Shown here in pieces: positions 9,647-20,400 of a stretch of 64,000 nucleotides of DNA. Each line of letters starts with the position of its first letter. Position 1 is the stretch's first letter. The notes under the pieces were generated by a model, which saw only the letters and a program-made list of their open reading frames with translations, searched no databases and had not been told where the DNA came from. Where the stretch lies: positions 518,505 through 582,504 of the forward strand of contig CAJMKK010000001.1 in NCBI GenBank assembly GCA_905214105.1, read 5' to 3'. Origin of the DNA: an uncultured bacterium. GTDB taxonomy: Bacteria; Actinomycetota; Coriobacteriia; Coriobacteriales; Coriobacteriaceae. The position numbers and the translations under genes were made by a program.

Positions 9647-10266
9647 TGATTTCCCAGCTCCACGGAACGCTTGTCGAGGCCACGATGAGCTCTGCTGTCG
9701 TCGATGTGTCGGGCGTTGGCTTTGAGCTCGGCATCTCGGGCAGTACTGCGGCCACGTTGCCGACGCCCGGCGGCGAGGTCCGCCTCTACACGCGTATGCA
9801 GGTGCGCGAGGACGCCATGACACTTTTCGGTTTTTCCTCTAAGGATGAGCGCACGATGTTCGATCGGCTCGTGTCTGTCTCGGGCGTTGGTCCGCGCTTG
9901 GCGCTCGCCGTGCTTTCCACCTATACCGTGGGGCAGCTGTATTCGCTGGTGATGGCCGAGGACGACAAGGGCATGGCCAAGGTACCCGGTGTGGGCAAAA
10001 AGACAGCTCAGCGCCTGATCCTGGAACTCAAGAGCACCTTTGCCAAGGATAAGGGCTTTGTGCCGGTCGACGTGATTCCCGGACAGGTTGCGATGCCCGT
10101 GCCCGCTGCCGCTCCCTCGGCGATCGATGATGCCCGTGCGGCACTCCTTTCCATGGGCTTTAGCCCGCAGGAGACCGATGTTGCCCTGAGCGGGTATGAT
10201 GGGCAGGATATGCGTGTCGAGGATCTGCTCGGCGCGGCGCTTAAGCGACTCGGAATGGATGCGTGA
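9646..10266 (+). CDS. ruvA: Holliday junction branch migration protein RuvA
   Basis: A 206-residue DNA-binding subunit that targets RuvB to Holliday junctions. The N-terminal OB-fold begins [12 protein letters not shown]; helix-hairpin-helix motifs follow ([15 protein letters not shown] and [18 protein letters not shown]); the C-terminal UBA-like domain ([22 protein letters not shown]) contacts RuvB. ATG 9646 shares bases with the ruvC stop codon, which indicates translational coupling, and a ribosome site (AGAGAGGAA) lies inside the end of ruvC. A longer upstream frame exists but overlaps ruvC and is not used. Confidence 0.97.
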   Translation: MISQLHGTLVEATMSSAVVDVSGVGFELGISGSTAATLPTPGGEVRLYTRMQVREDAMTLFGFSSKDERTMFDRLVSVSGVGPRLALAVLSTYTVGQLYSLVMAEDDKGMAKVPGVGKKTAQRLILELKSTFAKDKGFVPVDVIPGQVAMPVPAAAPSAIDDARAALLSMGFSPQETDVALSGYDGQDMRVEDLLGAALKRLGMDA

Positions 10267-11333
10267 TGTGGGAAGCCGATGACTCTCAGGACCTGTGGGC
10301 GACGCCCGGCAACTCGCCGGCGGCATCCATGGCGCACGGCGAGCGCATGGTGGGCTCGGAGCTGACGACCGAAGACCTCGATGTCGACCGTACCCTGCGC
10401 CCTCAGCGCCTGGACGACTACTGCGGCCAGGAGCACATCAAGCAGAGCCTGCGCGTGTTGATCGAAGCGGCGCAGAACCGTGGCGAGACGCTCGACCACG
10501 TGATTTTCTCGGGCCCTCCGGGCCTGGGCAAGACCACGCTGGCCACCGTTATCGCCAACGAGCTGGGCGCTCAGATCAAGACCACGAGTGGCCCTGCCAT
10601 CGCGCGCACGGGCGACCTGGCGGCCATCCTTACTAACTTGCAGCCGGGTGATGTGCTGTTTATCGACGAGATCCACCGCCTCAACCGTTCGGTCGAGGAG
10701 GTCCTGTACCCCGCGATGGAGGACTTTGCCCTCGATATCGTGATTGGCAAGGGTCCGGCGGCGCGCTCGATTCGCCTGGATATTCCCAAGTTTACGCTGG
10801 TAGCGGCAACGACCCGCTCAGGCATGTTGACCGGCCCGTTGCGCGACCGCTTTGGCATTTCATATCGCCTGGATTACTACACGGTCGAGGAGCTCGCGCA
10901 GATTGTGACGCGCTCGGCGACTATCCTGGGCGTGACGATCGACCATCCCAGTGCACTCGAGATCGGCTCGCGTTCGCGCGGCACGCCACGTCTTGCCAAC
11001 CGACTTCTCAAGCGCGTGCGCGATTACGCACAGGTGCGCGGCAACGGCCCCATCGAGCTCGATATCTGTCGCCAGGCGCTCGAGTTCTTCGAGATCGATG
11101 AGCTCGGTCTGGACTGGATGGATATTCGCATTTTGGAGACGCTTGCTAAGACGTTCTCCGGTCGTGCCGTGGGACTTACGACTCTTGCCAGCGCGGTGGG
11201 CGAGGACCCGGGCACGCTCGAGGATGTCTATGAGCCCTATTTGCTGCAGTGCGGGTTGATGATTCGTACGCCGCAGGGCCGTCAGGCAACCCTTCGCACC
11301 TTTGAGCATCTGGGGATTGAACCTACCGTTTAG
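10266..11333 (+). CDS. ruvB: Holliday junction branch migration ATPase RuvB
   Basis: A 355-residue AAA+ motor that drives branch migration. Walker [12 protein letters not shown], Walker B DEIHRL, sensor I ATTRSG and the RuvB-specific C-terminal winged helix ([15 protein letters not shown] then [26 protein letters not shown]) are all present in order. ATG 10266 overlaps the ruvA stop (TGATG); a GTG three bases earlier is equally in frame. It is the last gene of ruvC-ruvA-ruvB. About 40 residues precede the conserved [12 protein letters not shown] segment, a somewhat long N-terminal extension. Confidence 0.97.
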   Translation: MWEADDSQDLWATPGNSPAASMAHGERMVGSELTTEDLDVDRTLRPQRLDDYCGQEHIKQSLRVLIEAAQNRGETLDHVIFSGPPGLGKTTLATVIANELGAQIKTTSGPAIARTGDLAAILTNLQPGDVLFIDEIHRLNRSVEEVLYPAMEDFALDIVIGKGPAARSIRLDIPKFTLVAATTRSGMLTGPLRDRFGISYRLDYYTVEELAQIVTRSATILGVTIDHPSALEIGSRSRGTPRLANRLLKRVRDYAQVRGNGPIELDICRQALEFFEIDELGLDWMDIRILETLAKTFSGRAVGLTTLASAVGEDPGTLEDVYEPYLLQCGLMIRTPQGRQATLRTFEHLGIEPTV

Positions 11334-11477
11334 GGCGCTTTGTTTTGGCGGGCTGTTGGGCTATCGCTGAGCATTGGATAAACATATCGCCATTCATCGG
11401 TTACGGGTGTTTTACTATTGCGCGCCCGTGCTATGCTGAATTGGTCTTTTTCTCATTCGGTAACGAAAGGACCGCCC

Positions 11478-13145
11478 ATGCCTACTGACATCGAAATCGC
11501 ACGTTCCGTCACGCCGCTGCCCATTACCGAGGTGGCTAAGAACGCCGGCGTCGACGTAAAGCACCTGATTCCGTACGGCTTCGACAAGGCTAAGGTCGAC
11601 TATTCACTGCTCAACGAGCCGACTGATCACCAGGCCAAGCTCGTCCTCGTGACCGCTATCAACCCAACGCCTGCGGGCGAGGGCAAGACCACCACGACCA
11701 TCGGTCTGGCCGATGGCCTGCGTCGCCGCGGCGTCAAGAGCGCCGTGGCCCTGCGCGAGCCTTCGCTCGGCCCTGTCTTTGGCGTTAAGGGTGGTGCTGC
11801 CGGTGGCGGCTGGGCTCAGGTGATCCCCATGGAGGATATCAACCTGCACTTTACCGGCGACTTTCATGCTATTGGTGCTGCCAACAACCTGCTGGCCGCC
11901 ATGCTTGATAACCACATCCAGCAGGGCAATCAGCTCGGTATTGACGTTAAGCGCATCACTTGGAAGCGCGTCGTCGATATGAACGACCGTCAGCTGCGCC
12001 ACGTTATCGACGGCATTGGCGGTAAGGCCCAGGGCGTGCCGCGCGAGGACGGCTTCGATATCACCGTCGCCTCCGAGGTCATGGCAATCCTGTGCCTGTC
12101 TACGAGCATCAGCGACCTCAAGGAACGCTTGGGTGAGATCGTCGTCGGCTACAGCTTTGCCGGCGAGCCCGTCCGTGCCCGCGACCTTAAGGCCCAGGGT
12201 GCCATGGCCGCGTTGCTTAAGGACGCGCTCAAGCCCAACCTGGTGCAAACGCTCGAGGGCACGCCCGCGTTTGTCCACGGCGGTCCCTTCGCCAACATTG
12301 CCCACGGCTGCAACTCCATCATGGCTACGCGTATGGCGATGCGCTTTGGCGATGTCGCCATTACCGAGGCCGGCTTCGGTGCCGATCTGGGTGCCGAGAA
12401 GTTCCTCGACATTAAGTGCCGCATGACGGGCGTTCGCCCCAGCGCCGTCGTGGTCGTCGCGACCGCTCGTGCGCTGAAGTACAACGGTGGCGTCGCCAAG
12501 GCCGGCCTCAACGAGGAGAACCTCGAGGCACTCAAGGCTGGCATGCCCAACCTGCTGCGTCATGTCGACAACATCCAGAACGTTTATGGTCTGCCCTGCG
12601 TGGTCGCCATCAACCGTTTCCCGACGGACACCGAGGCCGAGCTTGCTCTCATCGAGTCCGAGTGCCAGAAGCTCGGCGTCAACGTTAAGCTTTCCGAGGT
12701 CTGGGCCAAGGGCGGCGAGGGCGCGCTCGAGCTTGCCGATGAGGTCATGCGTCTGATTGAGCAGCCGAGCGAGCTCAAGTTTGCCTATGAGGACGGCGCT
12801 GATGTCGCTGATGCCCTCGAGGCCGTTGCCACCAAGGTCTACCGCGCCGACGGCGTTGACTTTACGCCGGCCGCCAAGCGCCAGCTCGCCGAGCTGCGCG
12901 AGAACGGCTTTGGCAACCTGCCGGTGTGCGTTGCCAAGACCCAGTACAGCTTTAGCGACAACGCCAAGGCGCTGGGCGCTCCTGAGGGCTTCCGCATCAC
13001 GGTGCGCGAACTCAAGGTTTCCGCCGGCGCCCACTTTGTGGTCGCGCTGACCGGCAGCGTTCTGACCATGCCGGGCCTGCCCAAGGTTCCCGCGGCCGAG
13101 AACATCGACGTCGACAACGACGGCAACATCACCGGCCTGTTCTAA
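11478..13145 (+). CDS. fhs: formate-tetrahydrofolate ligase
   Basis: A 555-residue enzyme that uses ATP to join formate to tetrahydrofolate, giving 10-formyl-THF for purine synthesis and one-carbon metabolism. The P-loop-like [14 protein letters not shown] segment (about residues 58-71) and [18 protein letters not shown] are characteristic, and the C-terminus [16 protein letters not shown] is the usual ending. ATG 11478 follows GAAAGGA at 11465-11471; a longer frame upstream has no ribosome site. It stands alone with a terminator just behind it. FolD and the FchA-like cyclohydrolase, the next steps of the same pathway, are encoded about 22 kb downstream. Confidence 0.97.
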   Translation: MPTDIEIARSVTPLPITEVAKNAGVDVKHLIPYGFDKAKVDYSLLNEPTDHQAKLVLVTAINPTPAGEGKTTTTIGLADGLRRRGVKSAVALREPSLGPVFGVKGGAAGGGWAQVIPMEDINLHFTGDFHAIGAANNLLAAMLDNHIQQGNQLGIDVKRITWKRVVDMNDRQLRHVIDGIGGKAQGVPREDGFDITVASEVMAILCLSTSISDLKERLGEIVVGYSFAGEPVRARDLKAQGAMAALLKDALKPNLVQTLEGTPAFVHGGPFANIAHGCNSIMATRMAMRFGDVAITEAGFGADLGAEKFLDIKCRMTGVRPSAVVVVATARALKYNGGVAKAGLNEENLEALKAGMPNLLRHVDNIQNVYGLPCVVAINRFPTDTEAELALIESECQKLGVNVKLSEVWAKGGEGALELADEVMRLIEQPSELKFAYEDGADVADALEAVATKVYRADGVDFTPAAKRQLAELRENGFGNLPVCVAKTQYSFSDNAKALGAPEGFRITVRELKVSAGAHFVVALTGSVLTMPGLPKVPAAENIDVDNDGNITGLF

Positions 13146-13171
13146 GCCTGCTGTCCATAGCTGCTAGCCCG

Positions 13172-13207
13172 CCCCGCCGTGCCCACAAGGCCCGGCGGGG
13201 CTTTTTT
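13172..13207 (+). terminator. rho-independent terminator of fhs
   Basis: CCCCGCCG (13173-13180) pairs with CGGCGGGG (13194-13201), the inner GCC/GGC bases extend the stem, and TTTTTT follows. Confidence 0.9.
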
Positions 13208-13323
13208 ATCCTTAGGCCCGCGCATGTCTTGTAGATACCGACGGCCTTTGCCCATCATAGGCTTTTGCGCGGGTAGAATGCATGCATAACTTGATGCTTA
13301 CGGCGACGGAAAGGAATCGTTGC

Positions 13324-14313
13324 ATGGACCAGGATAAGACGACCGTAATGGGTGGCTACGGTTCCGCGCAGGCTGACGATAGCGCCGATGCGACCCGCGT
13401 TGTTCCCAACCCCGGTTATACCGACCCCGCCGCGACACAGCCTTCTGCCGAGCCCACCCGGGTTATGGGCTATGGCGACACCGCGCAGGATTCTTATGCT
13501 GCATCTTCGCAAGGCCCCTATGGCAGCGCAGCTCCGGACCCGTTTGATTACGCGCCGCAGGATTCTTATGCCGCCTCGACACCGAATCCCTATGATGGCC
13601 TGCCGCAGAATCCCATTCCGCAGCCTCAGCAGACGACGTATATGCCTCGCACGGCGCAGCCTCGCTACGAGTCGCGCGAGCCGTATCGCGAGTACCCCAA
13701 GTCGATTCCGCAATATGGCGAGGACGAGGAGAAGAAGCCGTCGCGTTCGTCGAGCGTGATCAAGAAGATCCTCATCGTGCTGGCGATTTTCTTTGCGCTG
13801 TCGGTTGTGTTTGCCATCGTGTCGGGCATGCTCAACAAGCGAGGGAGTTCAACGGCCGATACTACTGCCGAGCAAACCGAGTCCGCCTCGTCTGGCACCG
13901 TCGATCTGAGCGATATCCCGGGGCAGTACTGGTCCAACGCCAAGAAGATCCTCAAGTCGCGCGGCGCCGATCTTTCGAATGCCGTGGTCCTGACTGATGA
14001 TGGCTCAACGCCCGTCGTCGATGCCAACTGGGTCGTTACTTCTGCCTACTATAACGACAACGGCAACCTCGAAATTCAACTCACGCACAAGAACAGCTCG
14101 GGCAACTCGTCCGACGACCAAAGCGGTACCGACAGCTCGAGCTCCAATACGCTGGAGGACTTGAGCAACAAGGCGCAGGAGTTGGGAGACAAGGCGCAAG
14201 AGCTGGGCGATACGGCACAAAACCTGGGCGATACCGCGCAGAACTTGGGCGGCATGGCGACGGATGCTTGGAACGCCCTGCAAAACGGCATCTCGGGCGC
14301 GCAGGGAAACTAG
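13324..14313 (+). CDS. single-span membrane protein with disordered N-terminus, function unknown
   Basis: A 329-residue protein without a recognised family. Residues 1-135 are rich in Pro, Tyr, Gln and Ser and look disordered. A single membrane helix (KKILIVLAIFFALSVVFAIV, about 144-163) follows. The exported part has a short folded segment (GTVDLSDIPGQYWSNAKKIL through IQLTHKN), then a Ser-rich linker and four near-copies of a seven-residue unit (AQELGDK/AQELGDT/AQNLGDT/AQNLGGM) suggesting a short amphipathic helix. The AKKILKSRGADLSNAVVLTDDG stretch resembles small extracellular domains of actinobacterial septum or kinase-linked proteins, but this is only an impression. ATG 13324 follows GGAAAGGA; the gene is convergent with the CDF gene. 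Confidence 0.75.
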   Translation: MDQDKTTVMGGYGSAQADDSADATRVVPNPGYTDPAATQPSAEPTRVMGYGDTAQDSYAASSQGPYGSAAPDPFDYAPQDSYAASTPNPYDGLPQNPIPQPQQTTYMPRTAQPRYESREPYREYPKSIPQYGEDEEKKPSRSSSVIKKILIVLAIFFALSVVFAIVSGMLNKRGSSTADTTAEQTESASSGTVDLSDIPGQYWSNAKKILKSRGADLSNAVVLTDDGSTPVVDANWVVTSAYYNDNGNLEIQLTHKNSSGNSSDDQSGTDSSSSNTLEDLSNKAQELGDKAQELGDTAQNLGDTAQNLGGMATDAWNALQNGISGAQGN

Positions 14314-14325
14314 CTGTTAAACAGG

Positions 14326-15507
14326 CTACAGCTGCTCTGCTGGACGGTCGGGCGAGCTAAAGCCCGAATCAAACGTGACGACGCATGAGACGTCGGGCCG
14401 GCGCTCGTGCACGATGCGCGTGACGAGCTCCAGCAGCTCCTCGTCGGATATGTCAAAGCCGTCGGGACGCACAAGGTCAAACGAAACGAACCCGTCGTGC
14501 TCGTGCAGGTCGTGGATGGAGAGCGCGGGGTCGATCTGCATGACGCCGCGCTTGACCCAGCCGCGCAAGTCATCGCCGGTTGTCGCGATGGGGTCGCAGT
14601 GCAGCGTGATACCAATGCCCATCTGGCGCTTGATGTCGTGCTCGATGGTGTCCAGAATCTCGTGGTGCTCAAACGCGTCGCCCTCGCCGGGCATCTCCAC
14701 GTGGGCGCTGGCAAACTGACGACCGGGGCCGTAGTCGTGCACCATGAGGTCGTGTGTGCCCAAGACCTGCGGATAGGACATGATCTTGTCGCGGATTGCC
14801 TGGACGAGCTTGGGGTCGGGCGCTTGCCCCAGCAACGGGCTGATGGCGTCGCGCACTAGGCCCATGCCGCTGATGCAGATGAAGATGCCCACACCCAGGC
14901 CTGCCCAGCCATCGAGGTCAAAGCCGGTCGTCTGCGAAATAAGCGCCGCCACCAAGACCGAGCCCGAGGTGATGACGTCGTTTTTGGAGTCCTGTGCTGT
15001 GGCGATGAGCGTCTCCGAGTCGATGCGGTCGCCCAGCGTGCGGTTGAACGCGGCCATCCAGAGCTTAACGAGCATGGACAAGACGAGGGCGGCTAAGGAG
15101 AGCACCGAATATGCAGTGGGGGAAGGCTTGATGATCTTAGTGACCGACTCGAGGATCAGGTTGATGCCGACGGCGCAAACCAGGACGGCGACGAACAGGC
15201 CGGCTAGGTACTCGTAGCGGCCGTGGCCATAGGGGTGGCCTTCGTCTGCCGGGCGGCTGGCAAGGCGGAACCCGAGCAGGCTCACGATGTTGCTCGAGGC
15301 ATCGGAGAGGTTGTTGAAAGCGTCGGCGACGAGGGAGACGGAACCGGCGAGCAGGCCCGCGATGCCCTTGGCCAGGCACAGGGTGATGTTGAGGCCAATG
15401 CAAATGAGGCTTGCGGCAAAGCCCGCGTTGGTGCGGCAAGATGTATCGACCGGCTCGCCCTCGCTGCCGGGAACAAGTGTATGTACCAGCCGATTTACAA
15501 ATAGCAT
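14326..15507 (-). CDS. cation diffusion facilitator family divalent metal transporter
   Basis: A 393-residue proton-coupled metal exporter (Zn/Fe/Mn class) of the cytoplasmic membrane. The amino half has the CDF membrane helices, including NITLCLAKGIAGLLAGSVSL, the metal-site helix LVADAFNNLSDASSNIVSL with two Asp, and HPYGHGRYEYLA; the second metal helix carries SETLIATAQDSKNDVITS. The cytosolic C-terminal domain (GTHDLMVHDYGPGRQFASAHVE) is the dimerising ferredoxin-like fold with conserved His. Start 15507 is preferred because AGGA lies eight bases upstream; 15528 is another in-frame ATG without a good ribosome site. Metal specificity cannot be read from sequence. Confidence 0.9.
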   Translation of the reverse strand: MLFVNRLVHTLVPGSEGEPVDTSCRTNAGFAASLICIGLNITLCLAKGIAGLLAGSVSLVADAFNNLSDASSNIVSLLGFRLASRPADEGHPYGHGRYEYLAGLFVAVLVCAVGINLILESVTKIIKPSPTAYSVLSLAALVLSMLVKLWMAAFNRTLGDRIDSETLIATAQDSKNDVITSGSVLVAALISQTTGFDLDGWAGLGVGIFICISGMGLVRDAISPLLGQAPDPKLVQAIRDKIMSYPQVLGTHDLMVHDYGPGRQFASAHVEMPGEGDAFEHHEILDTIEHDIKRQMGIGITLHCDPIATTGDDLRGWVKRGVMQIDPALSIHDLHEHDGFVSFDLVRPDGFDISDEELLELVTRIVHERRPDVSCVVTFDSGFSSPDRPAEQL

Positions 15508-15725
15508 AGCGGTCGTCCTCACAATCATGTTTAAGGGGATAGTGTAGCTCGCGCGGGGGCGCCGCGCACCGATGCTCAGAAAATGCAGCAATAGTCTGCC
15601 GGTGCTAACGAGCGAACCTTCTCGTCTGCTTGGGTGGTCCATTTTGGGCCACATGGGTATGGGCATGTGCCTGTTTGCTCGACATACTTAATGTCGACAG
15701 CCCCTGTGCAAAGGAGGACGTTTCC

Positions 15726-17063
15726 ATGGACGAGATGTTTGCCATTAAATGTCAAAACTGCGGCGGCCCTATGTACTCGCACCAGGCTAAGCGCAGCTTT
15801 GAGTGCGCCTATTGCGGTGCGGTCATTCCGTGGCAGGCGGACGCCGGAGAGCCCAAGAGCGCCCTGGGCATTCGCCATACGCCGTTGACGGTTGTCGATG
15901 GCCTGCTCAAGCTCACCCATGTGTCGCAGCTCGAGCGCCCGGAGGACCCGGACTGGTATTTCTTTAATTCGTACTGGCGCAATCAGTCGGTTCTGGAGCA
16001 TCTACTGTGGGAGGACCGCGGCACGGCTCAGGAGTTCCAAGAAGCCACGCACGTGAGCATTCCCTGCCCCTTCTGCGGTGCGTCCTTTGAGGGGTCATCG
16101 ACCCAGCGCGTGTTTGAGTGCCCGTCCTGCGGCAATAAGATCGGCGTTGCCGACCTGCTTAAACCCGGCACCTTCAGCAAGCGCCTGACCATGGGTGTTG
16201 GTGCGGAGTATGTACCTGAGCAGGGTATTCCCTGCGAAATCTCGCCGCAGCAGGCACGTGCCAACGCGCTGCAGCTGGTGCACCAGTATGCGGAAGCCTT
16301 TGCCGGGCACGACGTGGAAGACGCGATCCAAAACGACATGATGCTCTTCTATTTCCCCATGGCGCTGGCGGACTTGCGCATGATGGCGTCCTTCCCGGGC
16401 AGGGGCCTGAGCAAGGAGACCCTGGTGTACTACGAGGTACTTGACTGGGCATATCCGCGGGCAAACTACCTGGACGTTCGCCTTATGGGCATTTTGGAGC
16501 CGTGGGACTTTGCCAAGGTTGGGCCGTTCGATCCCGCCATGCAGGAAGGCGACTTCCGCGTCGTTTCCGTCGATGCGTCCACCAAGGACCAGGTGGTCAT
16601 TGATAAGCTGGCGCTCGACGTTGCCGGTAACGATGCCGAGGCTGTACTGGGGCTCAATAAAAAGAGCATCCGCACGTGGGCATGCAAGGCCTGCAAGCAT
16701 AAGGACGGCCTGGTGATGGTGCCGGTCTACTTTGTCGATCGTCCGGCGACAGACGGCCGCGATGGCGAGCAGGTGCGCATTGCCGTAAACGGCCAGACGG
16801 GCCGCGCGGCCGCGGTGGTGTTTAGTGACAAGCGCGAAACGCACGTCGTGGCGCCGCTCAATCCGAGCCTGCATCTGTCCGGCGAGAGCACCGTGCACGC
16901 CACACCCATCGAGGTCAAATATGTTAAATCTCCGTTCCTATACCAGATCGTGCGCCGTGGGGGCGGCGAGCAACCGCGTCAGGTGGCAGCGGCGGCTGAG
17001 GGTTCTTATCGAGAGGAGAAGCCTAAACGTAAGGGCTTGTTCGCTGCGATCTTTGGGAAGTAG
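15726..17063 (+). CDS. zinc-ribbon protein of unknown function
   Basis: A 445-residue protein without signal peptide or membrane helix. The N-terminus has a zinc ribbon (CQNCGGPMYSHQ...CAYCG, about residues 8-34), a second one lies near residue 115 (CPFCGASFEG...CPSCG), and a CKACK pair sits near residue 320. Such ribbons are common in small housekeeping or chaperone-like proteins, but nothing here points to a substrate. The C-terminus is basic (EEKPKRKGLFAAIFGK). ATG 15726 is chosen because AGGAGGA lies just upstream; a longer open frame begins at 15630 without such a site. It ends just before the CRISPR locus with its own terminator, so it is probably not part of that system. Confidence 0.72.
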   Translation: MDEMFAIKCQNCGGPMYSHQAKRSFECAYCGAVIPWQADAGEPKSALGIRHTPLTVVDGLLKLTHVSQLERPEDPDWYFFNSYWRNQSVLEHLLWEDRGTAQEFQEATHVSIPCPFCGASFEGSSTQRVFECPSCGNKIGVADLLKPGTFSKRLTMGVGAEYVPEQGIPCEISPQQARANALQLVHQYAEAFAGHDVEDAIQNDMMLFYFPMALADLRMMASFPGRGLSKETLVYYEVLDWAYPRANYLDVRLMGILEPWDFAKVGPFDPAMQEGDFRVVSVDASTKDQVVIDKLALDVAGNDAEAVLGLNKKSIRTWACKACKHKDGLVMVPVYFVDRPATDGRDGEQVRIAVNGQTGRAAAVVFSDKRETHVVAPLNPSLHLSGESTVHATPIEVKYVKSPFLYQIVRRGGGEQPRQVAAAAEGSYREEKPKRKGLFAAIFGK

Positions 17064-17104
17064 GGGGCGGTGCCGGTTAGGGTCGTGATGCGATAGCCAG
17101 CGAC

Positions 17105-17142
17105 ACGGGGCGACTCGCAGGAGTGCGGACTGCCCCGTTTTT
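17105..17142 (+). terminator. rho-independent terminator after zinc-ribbon gene
   Basis: ACGGGGC (17105-17111) pairs with GCCCCGT (17132-17138), followed by TTTT. It separates the zinc-ribbon gene from the CRISPR-Cas locus. Bases 17143-17258 hold nothing recognisable. Confidence 0.75.
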
Positions 17143-17258
17143 GTGTTGCGGGGAAGTACCGGGCACTTCATTAAATGCCCCTGCTTGGAGCGTTGGCGCT
17201 GAACAACATTACGTTTGCCGATAGCTATTAAAAAGTGTCCGCTCGCGGTAGTAGTATC

Positions 17259-17390
17259 AAAAAAAGAGGGGTTCCAAACGGAACCCCTCTGGCAAGTCAA
17301 ATTGTCCCCTACGGGACGCCCTCCGAAGAAGGCATTTTTGGCATAGCCGTATTTTGACTCGCAGTGTCGATGTAACTGGTAATCGACAAG
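17259..17390 (-). ncRNA. tracrRNA for the type II-A CRISPR system
   Basis: Seen on the minus strand between the zinc-ribbon gene and cas9. The anti-repeat (17384 down to about 17349) pairs with the CRISPR repeat: GATTACCAGTTA then ATCGACACTGC matches the repeat with one mismatch, a GAGT bulge follows, then CAAAAT pairs with the repeat start GTTTTG. Next come the nexus (GGCTATGCC, from 17348 downwards), a hairpin with UUCG-type loop, a second hairpin GTCCC/GGGAC, and a perfect 11-bp terminator stem (17265-17275 with 17280-17290) with a seven-base U tract at 17259-17265. The order matches the SpCas9 tracrRNA: lower stem, bulge, upper stem, nexus, hairpins. The 5' end and promoter are not resolved; they must lie near or inside the cas9 start, so the two transcripts diverge or overlap. 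Confidence 0.9.
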
Positions 17391-17424
17391 GCAACTGTAG
17401 CACAGCGCGAAAGGGCTGGTCTAT

Positions 17425-20400
17425 ATGAATCTAAGAAACTACTCGGGTGAGTACAGTATCGGTCTAGACATGGGCACCAACTCCGTGGGTTGGGCGGTTA
17501 CGGACGAGCATGGCAAGCTCCTGCATTTTAAGAAGCAGCCCACCTGGGGCAGTCGTCTGTTCGATGCCGCACAGCCGGCTTCTGAGGCTCGTGTCCATCG
17601 CGGTCAGCGTCGTCGCTATGTGCGGCGTCGTTGGCGCTTGGATCTACTGCAAAAACTGTTTGAGCTCGCAATGAACGAAGTTGATCCGGGCTTTTTCATG
17701 CGCCTCAACCAGTCGCAAACCATCGAAGGCGACCCGATCTTTACCAAGGACTTTACGAAGGCCGATTACTACGATCGTTTCCCAACCATCTACCATCTTC
17801 GAGCCTACCTTATAGAAACCGATGAGCAGGCAGATCTTCGCTTGGTGTACCTTGCGATTCATAACATCGTTAAGCATCGCGGTAACTTCTTGCGCCAAGG
17901 AGAGAAACTGACAGCAAAGACAGCAAAGACATCTGATGCCCTTAAGAATCTCAATGGCGCTTTGAAGGCATGGTGCGAATCGAGGGAATATGAGTTCGTG
18001 AAACTTGATGAACTTTCTGTAGCGAAGATCTTGGCTGACGAGCGATCTTCTCGCTCGCAAAAGGCAAAAGACATTCAGGCGCTCGTAAAAGTTGACACCG
18101 GAGATGCAACTGCGAATAAAAAGCTGGCGAAGGCTTTGTCGAACGCTGTCGTCGGTCTCCAGTGCGAGTTCAAAGATGTGTTTGGCGAGTTTGAGCGCGA
18201 GGCAACTAAGCTCGCGCTTTCTGACGATGAGAAACTCGAGACACTGCAAGCTGCGTGCCCCGACGATTGCGTCGAGCTTCTTGAGTCTGTCTGCGGGGTA
18301 TATTCTGCTTATGTTTTGCAGGGGCTTTTGTCATATGCAGAAGGCCAAACTATTTCGATCAACATGATCAAGAAATACGAGCAATACGCAGAAGACCTTG
18401 CTCTGCTTAAGCTCTTGGTCCGCAAATATGCTCTTAACTCATATGAGTCTTTCTTCCGCGGGGCAACCTATCATGATTCGAATGGTGATGATCCTTCGCG
18501 CGGCTACGATGCCTCAAAGGCCCAAGGCTATACCGCATATGACCTGCATAAACTGTCCTATGATGACTTCGCTAAATCCGTAAAGAAGCTCTTTGCGGGA
18601 ACGGGCGCGGAGACGGATGAGCGCTATATCGCCATGATAGACGCATTCGACAAACAGCGCTTTTTGCGCCGCCTTAAGACGAGTGACAACGGCGCTATCT
18701 ACTACCAGCTGCATCTCGAGGAGCTGCAGGCTATTCTGAAAAGCCAGGGCCGTTTTTATCCGTTCCTTAAGGACGAGGCTGCGAAGATCGAGAGTCTGGT
18801 CACGTTCCGAATCCCGTACTATGTGGGACCGCTGACGCCTAAAAATGCTGCCCAGGACAAACATGGCAAGCATCGATTCCAATGGTCCGAGCGCAAGCCC
18901 GGCATGGAAGAAGCGACAATCACGCCTTGGAACTGGGATACCGTGATCGACAAGAACAAGAGCGCCGAGAACTTTATCCTGCGCATGACGGGTGATTGCA
19001 CTTATCTTGCCGGTGAAAAGGTGCTTCCCAAGCAGTCTCTGCTCTACGAGGAGTTCTGCGTTCTGAATGAACTCAATGGCGTTCGCTGGTCTGAAGATGG
19101 TGACGATTGGCAACGCTTGGATGCCGCGCAGCGCGAGGGCATTGTCCATGAGCTATTCCATAAAAAGCGACGCGTTACTTACAAGATGATTGCCGACTGG
19201 CTTGTAAAAGAGGGCGACGCGACAAATCCGGTTGTCCGCGGCGGCCAGGGTGAGAACGGTCTTGAATCGAAGATGGGCTCGTACATCTTCTTTGCCAAGG
19301 ACATCTTTGGCGTGGACGAGTTAAGCCGCGCCGAGTATCCAGTTATCGAGAAGATCATTCTTTGGAACACGTTGTTCGAGGACCGCTCGATTCTTAAGGA
19401 AAAACTGCAGGATGAGTTCGGTCCCAGTGGCAACGGAATGCTCGATGCCGAGCAGATTAAGAAGATTTGCAAAAAGCGACTGACTGGCTGGGGACGTCTG
19501 TCGGAGAAGTTCCTGACGGGTATTAGGATTGATACGCAAGCCGGTCGCTCTATGAGCATCATAGACGTGCTGCGAGAGGGAAACCCCAGTTCCGAGCGTC
19601 GCTTGGGCGAGACCATGGTGATGATGGAGATTCTCCACGACAACACGCTGGGCTTCCAGGAAAAAGCGGATGAACACAATCGCATGTACTACGCCGAGCA
19701 TGAGAAGTCTCTAGGCGTAAATGAGCTCCCCGGATCTCCGGCGATTCGTCGCAGCCTGAATCAAGCGATTCGCATTGTTGACGAAATCGCAAAGATTGCG
19801 GGGCACGCGCCGGCTAACGTTTTTGTTGAGGTGACTCGCGACGAGGACGAAAAGAAAAAGGGCAAGCGGACTACGAAGCGCTGGGACGCCATCGAGGACG
19901 CTCTCAAGGCGTTTAAGGCCGAGGGCGGCGACCTGGCTGTTATGGACGATTTCAAGGAGCTCAAGGCGGCCAATGTAGATCTTGACGAGCGCCTGACCCT
20001 CTATTTGATGCAGAACGGAAAATGCCTGTATTCCGGTCGCGCTATCGACCTCAATAAGCTTATGGCGGGCTCGGGCGAGTACGAAGTCGACCATATCATT
20101 CCGCGCGCCTACATTAAGGACGACAGCCTGGAGAATAAGGCGCTGGTGTTCCGCGAGGAGAATCAGCACAAGACCGACCAGCTTTTGATTGATAAGAGCA
20201 TTCGCTGGAAGATGAGCGAAACGTGGAAGCAACTGCACCAAGCGAAGCTCATTGGCGATAAAAAGTATCGCAACCTGCTGCGCTCTTCCATAAACGAGAA
20301 CGCCATGAGGGGCTTTGTCGCACGTCAGCTCGTGGAGACGAGCCAGATGGTTAAGATGGCACAGGCGTTGCTTGAGGCACGTTATGCCGAAGAGGGAACT

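Noticed and set aside
11334..11477. Tetrahydrofolate riboswitch ahead of fhs
   Set aside because: The leader was read for the conserved THF aptamer bases and they are not there; only ordinary promoter-like sequence is seen.
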